Both the position numbers and the translations under genes were made by a program. A DNA stretch of 35,685 nucleotides. It comes from an uncultured Spartobacteria bacterium. Its GTDB lineage: Bacteria; Verrucomicrobiota; Verrucomicrobiia; Chthoniobacterales; Chthoniobacteraceae. Below the pieces are notes generated by a model. It had not been told where the DNA came from. It was given only the letters and a program-made list of their open reading frames with translations, and made no database searches. Location: contig CAIURC010000177.1 in the NCBI GenBank assembly GCA_903901425.1, positions 1-35,685 of the forward strand. The letters are read 5' to 3'. This document shows, in pieces, positions 25,208 through 32,393 of this stretch (positions are counted from its first letter, which is position 1; each line of letters begins with the position of its first letter).

Positions 25208-26800
25208 CTAGAGCCGGACCACTTGGGCGGAGACGATGTCCTCCAAAGCCACGAGGGCTTTGAGAATGTCTTCACCGGGCACGGAGTCGAGGTTGAGCAC
25301 GGTGAGCGCCTGGCCGCCGACTTCGTTCCGGCTCAGGGACATGCCGGCGATGTTGACGCCGTGCTGGCCTAGGAGGGTGCCCACGCGACCAACGATTCCG
25401 GGCACGTCGCGGTTTTCAAGCAGCAGCACAATCCCCTCCGGCTTGGCTTCCACGTGCCGCCCGTTGATCTTCACAATCCTCGGGATGCTCCCAAAGAACG
25501 TGCCTGCCACCGATACCCAGCCGGTTTCGCCGGCGGCCGTCAGTTCGATGAGTTCCGCGAAATCGCCAAGAGCGCTTTCCCGGGATTCAGTCACTTTGAG
25601 TCCGAGGTTTTCGGCAAAAGCGGGCGCATTGACGATGTTGACTTCGCCCCCGCCGGCCTGCCGGAGAAACCCGGTGAGGATGGACCGCGTGATGGCGGTC
25701 GTGTCCGCTTCGCTGATTTTCCCGCTGAAATTGATGTTGAGTCCGTCGCAGCGTTTGGCGGCGATCTGGGACAGGAATTCGCCCAGCTTTTCACCGAGCT
25801 GCAGGTATGGCCCCACGATCGCCAGAGTCTTGGAATCGATGCTCGGCATGTTGACCGCGTTCCGGATCTCGCCGTCCAAGAGGTAAGCGCGGATCTGCTG
25901 GGCTACTTCGATTCCGACGCCCTCCTGGGCTTCCGCCGTGGAGGCACCCAGGTGCGGGGTGAAGATCAGGTTCGGAGCCGAACGCAGCGGGGAGTCCGCC
26001 GGGAGAGGTTCCTGCTCAAACACGTCGAGAGCGGCGGCTGCGATGTGCTTGTTTTTGAGGAACTCCACCAGGGCATTTTCGTCGATGAGACCGCCCCGGG
26101 CGCAGTTCACGATCCGGGCCCCCTTCTTGGTGATCGCAAGCCGGGGGGCGTTGATCATGTGCTTGGTTTCCGGGGTAAGCGGCATGTGCATCGTGATGAA
26201 GTCCGCCTGGGGCAGAATGTCATCGAGCTTTTCCACCAGTTCCACCTGCATGGACCGGGCCCGGGCCGCCGAGAGATAGGGGTCGTAGGCCAGCACACGC
26301 ATCCCGAACGCATGGGCGCGTTTGGCGATTTCCGTGCCGATCCGGCCCATGCCGAGAATCGCGAGCGTCTTCCCGTAGAGTTCGACGCCGACAAATGCTT
26401 TGCGCTCCCATTTGCCGCCTTTGACGGAGGCATCGGCCTGCGGGATATTCCGGGCGGTCGACACCAGCAGAGAGAAGGCGTGTTCGGCGGTGGACACCGT
26501 GTTGCCGCCGGGCGTGTTCATCACCACGATCCCGCGCCGGGTGGCGGCATCGCCGTCCACGTTGTCGACGCCTACGCCGGCCCGGCCCACCACGCGGAGC
26601 TGCGGGGCCGCCTCAATCACCCGCGCATTCACCTTGGTCTCGCTCCGGACCACCAATCCGGAGTACTCGCCGATGATCGCCAGCAGTTCCTCTTCCTTCA
26701 GTCCCGTTTGAACGGTGACATCCAAGGAACCCCCAAATTTGAGTTCCTGAATTCCGCGTTCCGCAATCGGGTCGGCAACCAAAACCTTCGGTTTGTTCAT
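25208..26800 (-). CDS. serA: D-3-phosphoglycerate dehydrogenase
   Basis: SerA oxidises 3-phosphoglycerate to 3-phosphohydroxypyruvate with NAD+, the first step of serine synthesis. The 530-residue protein is the long bacterial form. The Rossmann motif is GMGRIG (150-155), with Asp173 for NAD+ ribose. Catalytic Arg235 is in NCARGG, Glu264 in FEQEPL and His283 in PHLGAS. The allosteric substrate-binding domain covers about 320-450, and a C-terminal ACT domain (about 455-530, ENRDVPGIVGRVGTLLGQHG) usually mediates serine feedback. It has its own terminator. There is no Shine-Dalgarno site before the ATG. The 170-bp gap upstream contains a small 10-bp repeat and the NHL gene's 3' end. Confidence 0.97.
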   Translation of the reverse strand: MNKPKVLVADPIAERGIQELKFGGSLDVTVQTGLKEEELLAIIGEYSGLVVRSETKVNARVIEAAPQLRVVGRAGVGVDNVDGDAATRRGIVVMNTPGGNTVSTAEHAFSLLVSTARNIPQADASVKGGKWERKAFVGVELYGKTLAILGMGRIGTEIAKRAHAFGMRVLAYDPYLSAARARSMQVELVEKLDDILPQADFITMHMPLTPETKHMINAPRLAITKKGARIVNCARGGLIDENALVEFLKNKHIAAAALDVFEQEPLPADSPLRSAPNLIFTPHLGASTAEAQEGVGIEVAQQIRAYLLDGEIRNAVNMPSIDSKTLAIVGPYLQLGEKLGEFLSQIAAKRCDGLNINFSGKISEADTTAITRSILTGFLRQAGGGEVNIVNAPAFAENLGLKVTESRESALGDFAELIELTAAGETGWVSVAGTFFGSIPRIVKINGRHVEAKPEGIVLLLENRDVPGIVGRVGTLLGQHGVNIAGMSLSRNEVGGQALTVLNLDSVPGEDILKALVALEDIVSAQVVRL

Positions 26801-26893
26801 AGGTGAAAAGCCCCCAAGTTCTCAGGTGGGCCCGCCAAAGCGCAATGGAAAAAATCGGAGGCGGTTGACCTGCTGCCGGTTCGCAGGGGGGAT

Positions 26894-26923
26894 CGGAGGC
26901 AAACGGAGGCAAACGGGGGCAGT
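26894..26923. repeat. Short 10-bp tandem repeat upstream of serA
   Basis: CGGAGGCAAA occurs twice in direct succession (26894-26913), followed by a diverged third unit CGGGGGCAGT (26914-26923). It lies between the NHL-gene stop and the serA start. No function is evident. Confidence 0.5.
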
Positions 26924-26970
26924 GATGCCCGGGGGCGTGGGGAAGCCCGCTGGAACCGGTTTCGGAACAG

Positions 26971-28032
26971 CTACGGGTGCAGGGCGCGGATCTTGTGGGC
27001 TTCGCTGTCTCCAATGTACACGGTGCCGTCTTTGTCCACCCAGATCCCGTGGAGCCGGGCCATCCGGCACTGGAGCGGGTCCCCGTCCGGCCCGTCGCCT
27101 TTCTCCCCTGTGCCAGCCACCAGCTCCAGAGTGCCGCTCTTCACATCAATCCGGCGCACAGAATGACTTTCGGTGTCGGCGAGGTAGATGCTCCCGTCGG
27201 GAGCCACGGCAATCCCTTTCGGGCCCGAAAGGGTGGCTTCCCGTGCGGGACCGCCGTTTCCGCCAAATCCCTTTTTGCCGCTACCCGCCCGGTGCCGGAT
27301 GACACCGGCGGCGAGGTCGAACTCAAAGACTTGGTTGCCTTCGCGGGTGGCCAGCCAGAGGTTGCCGGCTGCATCAAAGTCCAGGGAACGTGGTCCGTTC
27401 AGAGGCGTGCCGGCGATGGGCGCGCCGTCCGGGGTCGGGCCGGGTTTGCCGGTGCCGGCAAACGTGGAAATGACGCCGGTCCGGTCGATGCGCCGGATGA
27501 CGTGGTTGCCGATGTCGCACACGAACAGGTCCCCGGCGGGGCCAAACTGGATGCTGTGCGGTTGCTTGAGCTGGGCGGAAGCGGCCGGGCCGCCGTCCCC
27601 GGTGTACCCCGGGGTGCCGGTGCCTGCGAGGGTCCGGATCAGGCCGGTGTTTTTGTCGATGCGGCGCACTACGTGGTTGGCCATGTCCACGACGTGGAGG
27701 TTGCCTTCGGAATCAAACCGGATTTCGTGCGGGAGATTGAAGCTGGCTTCCAACGCCGGACCATTGTCGCCTGAAAACCCTTTTTTTCCGGTGCCAGCCA
27801 CGGTCTGGATCCTGCCGTCGGGCAGGATTTTCCGGATCCGTTGCCCGGTGTATTCGCAGAACCACAGGCAGCCATCGGGGCCGCGCGTGACGCCAAAGGG
27901 GTTGTCGAGCTGTGCGGCAAGGGCGGGTCCGCCGTCCCCGGAAAAACCTTGGGTGCCGGTCCCGGCCACGGTGCGGATTTCGGCGGAAAATGCGAGCGGT
28001 GAGAACAGGGCGAGGAGTGCAAGGATGCGCAT
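26971..28032 (-). CDS. Secreted NHL-repeat beta-propeller protein
   Basis: This 353-residue protein has a clean signal peptide (MRILALLALFSPLAFSA). After it come six copies, each about 55-57 residues, of an AGTGxxGFSGDGGPA block followed by a P-x-G-[IV]-x-x-x-x-x-G turn and a strand with NHVVRRID or similar. This gives a six-bladed NHL propeller. The fourth copy is the most diverged (FAGTGKPGPTPDGAP). Such exported propellers usually bind proteins or sugars and have no enzyme activity of their own. The start at 28032 was chosen over the upstream ATG at 28071 because the signal peptide begins there. It is divergent from the sulfatase gene, with 114 bp between the two starts, so the two may share a control region. 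Its ligand is unknown. Confidence 0.9.
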   Translation of the reverse strand: MRILALLALFSPLAFSAEIRTVAGTGTQGFSGDGGPALAAQLDNPFGVTRGPDGCLWFCEYTGQRIRKILPDGRIQTVAGTGKKGFSGDNGPALEASFNLPHEIRFDSEGNLHVVDMANHVVRRIDKNTGLIRTLAGTGTPGYTGDGGPAASAQLKQPHSIQFGPAGDLFVCDIGNHVIRRIDRTGVISTFAGTGKPGPTPDGAPIAGTPLNGPRSLDFDAAGNLWLATREGNQVFEFDLAAGVIRHRAGSGKKGFGGNGGPAREATLSGPKGIAVAPDGSIYLADTESHSVRRIDVKSGTLELVAGTGEKGDGPDGDPLQCRMARLHGIWVDKDGTVYIGDSEAHKIRALHP

Positions 28033-28146
28033 GGGTTGGGATATCGGAGCAGGTGGGGGGTGGGCTGCCAAGAGCAGGATTGCGGGGGAAGTTTCGAGGT
28101 CAGGGTGGACTGCAACTTCGAGCGCGCGGCGGGGTTTTTCCGAGGT

Positions 28147-29745
28147 ATGTCAGAAGCAAATATCTGGAGAAAAAAAGCCGGTGTTCTTGGGATCTGCTGG
28201 GCGTTGTGCTGGGCGTTTGCCGCAGAGGCTCAGGCGGCGCCGAATGTGGTGGTGATTTTGGTGGATGACATGGGTTACTCGGACCTGGGGTGTTACGGGT
28301 CGGAGATCCCGACACCGAGCCTGGATGGCTTGGCGGCAGGCGGGGTCCGGTTCACCAGTTTTTACAATACGGGCCGGTGTTGTCCGACCCGGGCGGCGTT
28401 GTTGACGGGCCTGTACCCGCATCAGGCCGGCGTGGGGCATATGATGGAGGACAAAGGGGTGCCCGGGTACCGGGGCCGGTTGAACGATTCCGCCGCGACC
28501 ATTGCCGAGGTGCTCAAAGGGGCGGGGTATTTCACCGCCATGACCGGCAAATGGCATGTCGGACAGCATGCCGGGGTTGCCCCGTGGACCCGAGGCTTTG
28601 ACCGGAGCCTGAACGCAGCTGCAGGCGGTTTTTATTTTGCCGAACACCCGAGGGCCGAGCTGTTTCTCAACGGGGAGCACGTCCAGAATGGTGATCCGCG
28701 CCTTCCCGCCAAGTGGTATAGCACCGACCTATGGACGGACTATGGACTCCGGTTCGTCGACGAGGCGCTCGCAGCAGGAAAACCGTTCTACCTGCATCTC
28801 TGCCACAATGCGCCGCACTTCTCGCTGCAGGCGCCGGCCGAGGACATTGCCCGGTTTCGCGGGAAATACCGGGCCGGATTTGACGCGGTCCGGGCAGAGC
28901 GATTCCGGCGCCAGAAAGAACTGGGGATTGTGGGGGCCGGCTGCGAACTTGCGCCGCGCCCGGATCAGGTGAAGGCCTGGGAGTCCTGTTCGGAGGAAGA
29001 AAAAGACCGGTTTGACCACATCATGGCCGTGTACGCCGCCGTGGTGTACCGGATGGACCGCGCAGTGGGGGATCTGGTGGACGGCCTGAAAAAGCGCGGG
29101 GTCTTGGACGACACCCTTATCCTTTTCATGAGCGACAACGGCGGGAATGCAGAGGCGGGTCCGGAGGGTCGGACCGTGGGCGACCCTTCCGAGGGCCGGA
29201 GCGACTGGTTCTCCGGGATGAGCTGGGCGTACGTCCAGAACACGCCGTACCGGCTGTTCAAGCACTACAACCATGAAGGGGGAATCGGCACCCCGCTCAT
29301 TGCCCACTGGCCTCGCGGGATTGCCGCCCGCAACGAGCTCCGGGCCCAGCCCGCGCATCTGGTGGATATCATGGCCACCTGCGTCGAGGTGTCGGGGGCT
29401 ACTTATCCGAAGACGATCCGGGGCGAGGCGGTTCCGCCCATGGAGGGAAAAAGTCTGGTGGGCGCATTTGCCAACCAGTCCATCGATCGGGAGGCGTTGT
29501 ATTGGGAGCACGAGGGCAATGCTGCCGTGCGCGCCGGGGACTTGAAACTCGTCCGCAACGGCCAGAAAGGAAAGTGGGAGCTTTATGACCTCGGTCAGGA
29601 TCGCACTGAGCTCCGGGATCTGGCGGCGGACCGTCCATCCGACGTCAGCCGTCTCTCGGCGCTCTGGGAGGCGTGGGCGGTACGGATCCATGTCCTGCCG
29701 GCTCCGGAGCCCGGTAAGCCTGTAAAAAAGGCGGGAAAGAAATAG
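28147..29745 (+). CDS. Exported type I sulfatase (arylsulfatase family)
   Basis: This 532-residue protein has a signal peptide (about 1-30, ending AFAAEAQA). The S1 sulfatase core has metal-binding Asp40 and Asp41 (VDDMGYSDLGCYG) and the formylglycine motif C78-C-P80-T-R82 followed by AALLTG. TGKWHVG and the late metal-binding FMSDNGGNAE are also present. The cysteine must be converted to formylglycine by FGE or an anaerobic maturase, neither of which is in this window. It hydrolyses sulfate esters, probably on sulfated polysaccharides, but the exact substrate cannot be read. The start at 28147 gives the signal peptide; GAGG lies only two bases upstream. It is convergent with trpD (two bases between the stops). 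The nearby DUF1501/DUF1553 module supports a polysaccharide role. Confidence 0.94.
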   Translation: MSEANIWRKKAGVLGICWALCWAFAAEAQAAPNVVVILVDDMGYSDLGCYGSEIPTPSLDGLAAGGVRFTSFYNTGRCCPTRAALLTGLYPHQAGVGHMMEDKGVPGYRGRLNDSAATIAEVLKGAGYFTAMTGKWHVGQHAGVAPWTRGFDRSLNAAAGGFYFAEHPRAELFLNGEHVQNGDPRLPAKWYSTDLWTDYGLRFVDEALAAGKPFYLHLCHNAPHFSLQAPAEDIARFRGKYRAGFDAVRAERFRRQKELGIVGAGCELAPRPDQVKAWESCSEEEKDRFDHIMAVYAAVVYRMDRAVGDLVDGLKKRGVLDDTLILFMSDNGGNAEAGPEGRTVGDPSEGRSDWFSGMSWAYVQNTPYRLFKHYNHEGGIGTPLIAHWPRGIAARNELRAQPAHLVDIMATCVEVSGATYPKTIRGEAVPPMEGKSLVGAFANQSIDREALYWEHEGNAAVRAGDLKLVRNGQKGKWELYDLGQDRTELRDLAADRPSDVSRLSALWEAWAVRIHVLPAPEPGKPVKKAGKK

Positions 29746-29747
29746 GG

Positions 29748-30770
29748 TCAGGGCCGGAAACTGCGGAGCGCTTCAAGTTTTGCAGCGGCGCGTCCCGAGC
29801 GGATCTGTTCCCGCGCGTATTCGAGGCCGGAGGCGAGGTCCGGCTGGACGCCGGTGATGACAAATCCCGCGGCGGCATTGAGGAGGACCACGTCGGTGCG
29901 GGGTCCGGTTTCCGTGCCGTTCAGGATGCGCGTCAGGATTTCAGCGTTGCGCCGGCGATCGCCTCCCTTGAGGTGTTCGGCTTGGGCGAGCGGAAGGCCG
30001 AGCGTGGCGGGGTCCAGGGTAAAATGAGAGGAGCCTGCCGGGGTGGTTTCGTAGACGGAGGAGGGGCCTGTGGTGGAGAGTTCGTCGGTGCCGTCTCCGT
30101 GCAGGGCCCATGCCCGGGTTCTGCCGAGGAGGGCGAGGGCATCGCGGTAAACGGGAAGGAGGGTGGGAGAAAAAATGCCGACCAGCTGGAACGGGGGGGC
30201 CGCTGGATTGAGCAGGGGGCCGAGGAGGTTGAAAATGGTGGGGCAGCCCTCGGCGGCGAGTTGTTTGCGCAGCGGGGCCAAGGTTTTGAACGCCGGATGA
30301 TAGAGGGGGGCAAAGACAAACCCGAGTCCGTGGCGACCGATGCAGTCCGCGAGGTTGGCCGGGGAAAGCTCGATACAGACGCCGAGTTCCTCAAGCACAT
30401 CCGCACCCCCGCACTGGGAGGTGATGGCCCGGTTGCCATGTTTGACCACGCAGACGCCTCCTGCGGCCAGAACGAACATGCTGGTGGTGGAGATGTTGAA
30501 AAAGTCGAGCCGGTCCCCGCCGGTCCCACAGACATCCAGAAGGGGCCCGGGGAAGGACTGGAGCGGGATGGGCACGGCTTCTGCCAGGAGGCCGCGGGCG
30601 AACGCGGCAATTTCGGAGGCGGACTCCCCTTTTTTTCTGAGGGCCTTGAGAAACTCGGTTTTTTCGGTGGCGGGGGTTTGGGGCTGGAGCAGGGCGTGGA
30701 GGGCTTCCAGGGACTGGGCGTGGGAGAGGTGCTGGGAGAGGAGGAGGCACGCGGTGAGGTCAGGGAGCAT
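29748..30770 (-). CDS. trpD: Anthranilate phosphoribosyltransferase
   Basis: TrpD joins anthranilate to PRPP, the second step of tryptophan synthesis. From the ATG at 30770 it has 340 residues, the usual length. It contains the PRPP-binding GTGGD (82-86), FNIST (91-95), KHGNRAITSQCGGADVLE (110-127) and a later metal-binding DELSTTGPS. An in-frame ATG at 30848 would add 26 residues without family likeness. The chosen start follows six C residues and has no Shine-Dalgarno site. No other trp genes are in the window except a probable trpS at the far end, which is a charging enzyme and not part of the pathway. It is transcribed away from the tmRNA gene. Confidence 0.93.
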   Translation of the reverse strand: MLPDLTACLLLSQHLSHAQSLEALHALLQPQTPATEKTEFLKALRKKGESASEIAAFARGLLAEAVPIPLQSFPGPLLDVCGTGGDRLDFFNISTTSMFVLAAGGVCVVKHGNRAITSQCGGADVLEELGVCIELSPANLADCIGRHGLGFVFAPLYHPAFKTLAPLRKQLAAEGCPTIFNLLGPLLNPAAPPFQLVGIFSPTLLPVYRDALALLGRTRAWALHGDGTDELSTTGPSSVYETTPAGSSHFTLDPATLGLPLAQAEHLKGGDRRRNAEILTRILNGTETGPRTDVVLLNAAAGFVITGVQPDLASGLEYAREQIRSGRAAAKLEALRSFRP

Positions 30771-30890
30771 GGGGGGAAAGATGGCTTGGGTGGTGGGCAG
30801 CGGCAAGGTGGAGCTGAGGATTTGCTTTCCCGGATTTCTGTGCGACACTCATGGAAGGCAAGTGCACCGGGCACCGCCGGGGAATCGGGG

Positions 30891-30965
30891 CTTAAAGAGC
30901 TTAAAGAGCTTTAAAAGCTTAGAAAGACCATGGACTCTATGGACTCTATGGACGGGATGGACTCA
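30891..30965. repeat. Nine-base-periodic double tandem repeat (4 + 4 units)
   Basis: Four units related to CTTAAAGAG (30891-30926: two exact copies, then CTTTAAAAG and CTTAGAAAG) are followed by ACC and then four units related to ATGGACTCT (30930-30965: two exact copies, ATGGACGGG and ATGGACTCA). Both families have a 9-bp period although their sequences are unrelated. The tract lies between trpD and the tmRNA gene and does not belong to a convincing gene. Confidence 0.85.
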
Positions 30966-31025
30966 AAGTCCTAGATTTTCCGGAGGGGTTCCGAGGGGTG
31001 CTTGTGATGTTCTTTTGAAATTTTG

Positions 31026-31406
31026 GGGCCTGACATGGTTTCGATCGGGAGATTGTTTCCTGCAGGGCTGCATGCGGCGGAGGCTCCTTGTTCCGCCTTA
31101 TCAACAGGGGCAAAAATCAAACGCCAACAACATTGTTGACGCGAGCGACGCCTTCACGGGCGGAGAGCTCGCTCTGGCCGCCTAAACCGCGGACAGAGAT
31201 CGCCCCTCTGGCAGACGCCTGCTAGCCGGAGGGTACCAGCAGGCAAAGCGGTTACCGCCTCAACCCAGCGTTTCTGGGAAAGGGGCTCGCTTGGGGTAGG
31301 AAGTCTCGATTGGATCTGACACCCCGGTTAAAAAAAGACCCAGTCTAAGCATGTAGAAGCTCGCGGTAGATTTCCCGGGACCCGGGTTCGATTCCCGGCA
31401 GGTCCA
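31026..31406 (+). ncRNA. ssrA: Transfer-messenger RNA (tmRNA)
   Basis: tmRNA rescues stalled ribosomes with SmpB and tags the incomplete peptide for proteolysis. The 5' end GGGCCTG (31026-31032) pairs with CAGGTCC (31399-31405), including one G-U pair, to form the acceptor stem. It is followed by the D-loop-like ACATGGTTTCGATCGGGAG typical of tmRNAs. The 3' end has a T arm with CCGGG, TTCGATT and CCCGG, then the acceptor strand and A31406. CCA is not encoded. The tag frame lies in the middle, and GC-rich pseudoknot-forming segments follow it. Six T residues (31407-31412) directly after may assist termination. It appears to be one-piece, not permuted. The exact 5' end could differ by one base. 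Confidence 0.95.
31123..31185 (+). other. tmRNA proteolysis-tag reading frame
   Basis: The frame ends LALAA followed by TAA at 31183-31185. If the resume codon is the GCC at 31123, the tag is ANNIVDASDAFTGGELALAA (20 residues). The preceding AAC could instead be the resume codon. The ALAA end is the classical ClpXP-recognised degron. The tag is longer than the 10-residue coded part in E. coli. Confidence 0.8.
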
Positions 31407-31450
31407 TTTTTTCATCTTCTCCGGCAACTTGGCTTCAACCCATCCAGGGA

Positions 31451-32239
31451 TCACGGCTGGAGGCCGAAGTTAAGAGGGGGTGGAAGCGTCCGCTCCGGCC
31501 GTGGAAGCAGGGCAGAGGCTGGGCAGAGGGTTTGAAGTTCGCAGGAGGCGCAGTCGGGTTTGCGGGCGGTGCACCGCCTTCTTCCGTGCCAGATCAGCCA
31601 GTGGCTGAACAGGGTCCAAGACTCCCGGGGGACGAGCGGAAGGAGGTCGGCCTCAATTTTGGTGGGGTCAGAGTGGTGGCTGAGTCCGAGTCGCTGGGAG
31701 AGTCGTCGGACATGGGTGTCCACGACGATGCCGACATTCAGGTGGTATGCGTTTCCGAGCACGACATTGGCGGTCTTGCGCCCGACTCCAGCCAGGGCGG
31801 TGAGTTCCTCCATGGAGCGGGGCACCTCGCCCCCATGGCGTTCAAGCAGTGCGGCGGCACAGGCCTTCAGGTTCCGCGCTTTGGCCCGGAAAAAACCGGT
31901 GGATTCAATGAGGGCCTCCAGTTCCGGAGTGGGGATGGACGCGTAGTCGGCGGCGGATCGGCACCGTTTGAACAATTCGCGCGTGACAAGGTTCACGCGT
32001 TTGTCCGTGCACTGGGCAGAGAGGATGGTGGCCATCAGAAGCTCCAAGGGACTGGAGTGTTCCAGTTCGCAATGGGCCTCCGGATAGGTCGCCGAGAGGA
32101 TCTCCAGGATTTTCAGGACAGAATCAGGGCTGCGATTCTGGAGCTTATTTTTTCTGGGTGGGCGGTTTGAGGGCTTCGAGCCGGAGTTTGGCTTCCGCGG
32201 CGTACGGGGAGTCTGGGTAGTCTTTGACGATCTGGCCAT
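31451..32239 (-). CDS. nth: Endonuclease III (DNA glycosylase/AP lyase)
   Basis: Nth removes oxidised pyrimidines and nicks the abasic site. The catalytic domain has the helix-hairpin-helix LTALAGVGRKTANVV with Lys155, Asp174 in VVDTHVRRL, and the C-terminal [4Fe-4S] motif C223-x6-C230-x2-C233-x5-C239. With the ATG at 32239 the protein has 262 residues. The first ~36 (ARSSKTTQTPRTPRKPNSG...) are basic, low in complexity and overlap the upstream lipoprotein gene by 95 bases, so they may not be real. The family's usual start would fall near residue 38, but there is no ATG, GTG or TTG there. The start is therefore uncertain. It is the last gene of the operon with the TPR protein and small lipoprotein. 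Confidence 0.93.
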   Translation of the reverse strand: MARSSKTTQTPRTPRKPNSGSKPSNRPPRKNKLQNRSPDSVLKILEILSATYPEAHCELEHSSPLELLMATILSAQCTDKRVNLVTRELFKRCRSAADYASIPTPELEALIESTGFFRAKARNLKACAAALLERHGGEVPRSMEELTALAGVGRKTANVVLGNAYHLNVGIVVDTHVRRLSQRLGLSHHSDPTKIEADLLPLVPRESWTLFSHWLIWHGRRRCTARKPDCASCELQTLCPASALLPRPERTLPPPLNFGLQP

Positions 32240-32387
32240 AGGCCTTGGCGGCGTTTTGACGGAGTTTTTCCTTCTGGTCAGGAGTCAGTTCACCGGGCTT
32301 GGCTTCCACCTTTTTCTTTTCCTTACAACCTGGGGTTGCGAGGGACAAGGCGAGGGCGACAAAGAGGAAAGCGAGGGGGAGGCGCAT
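32145..32387 (-). CDS. Small lipoprotein with TPR-like helix pair
   Basis: This 80-residue protein has a signal peptide (MRLPLAFLFVALALSLATPG) with cysteine 21 as the likely lipid site; the -2 Pro makes the lipobox unusual. A charged linker (KEKKKVEAKPGELTPDQ) is followed by one TPR-like helix pair (AAKAYGQIVKDYPDSPYAAEAKLRLEAL), resembling a fragment of BamD/YbgF-type outer-membrane-associated proteins. It starts six bases after the stop of the large TPR gene, so the two are co-transcribed and may act together in the envelope. Its 3' end overlaps the predicted nth start region. The function is unknown. Confidence 0.72.
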   Translation of the reverse strand: MRLPLAFLFVALALSLATPGCKEKKKVEAKPGELTPDQKEKLRQNAAKAYGQIVKDYPDSPYAAEAKLRLEALKPPTQKK

Positions 32388-32393
32388 GACGAG

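Noticed and set aside
25454-26806. Plus-strand 450-codon frame opposite serA
   Set aside because: Shadow frame; serA motifs on the minus strand are complete.
31026-31450. Genomic-island integration at the tmRNA 3' end
   Set aside because: No integrase gene and no second copy of the tmRNA 3' end is visible in the window.
31260-31454. Minus-strand 64-residue frame containing WTCRESNPGP
   Set aside because: It is antisense to the tmRNA 3' end; this peptide is the well-known false translation of a tRNA-like T arm.
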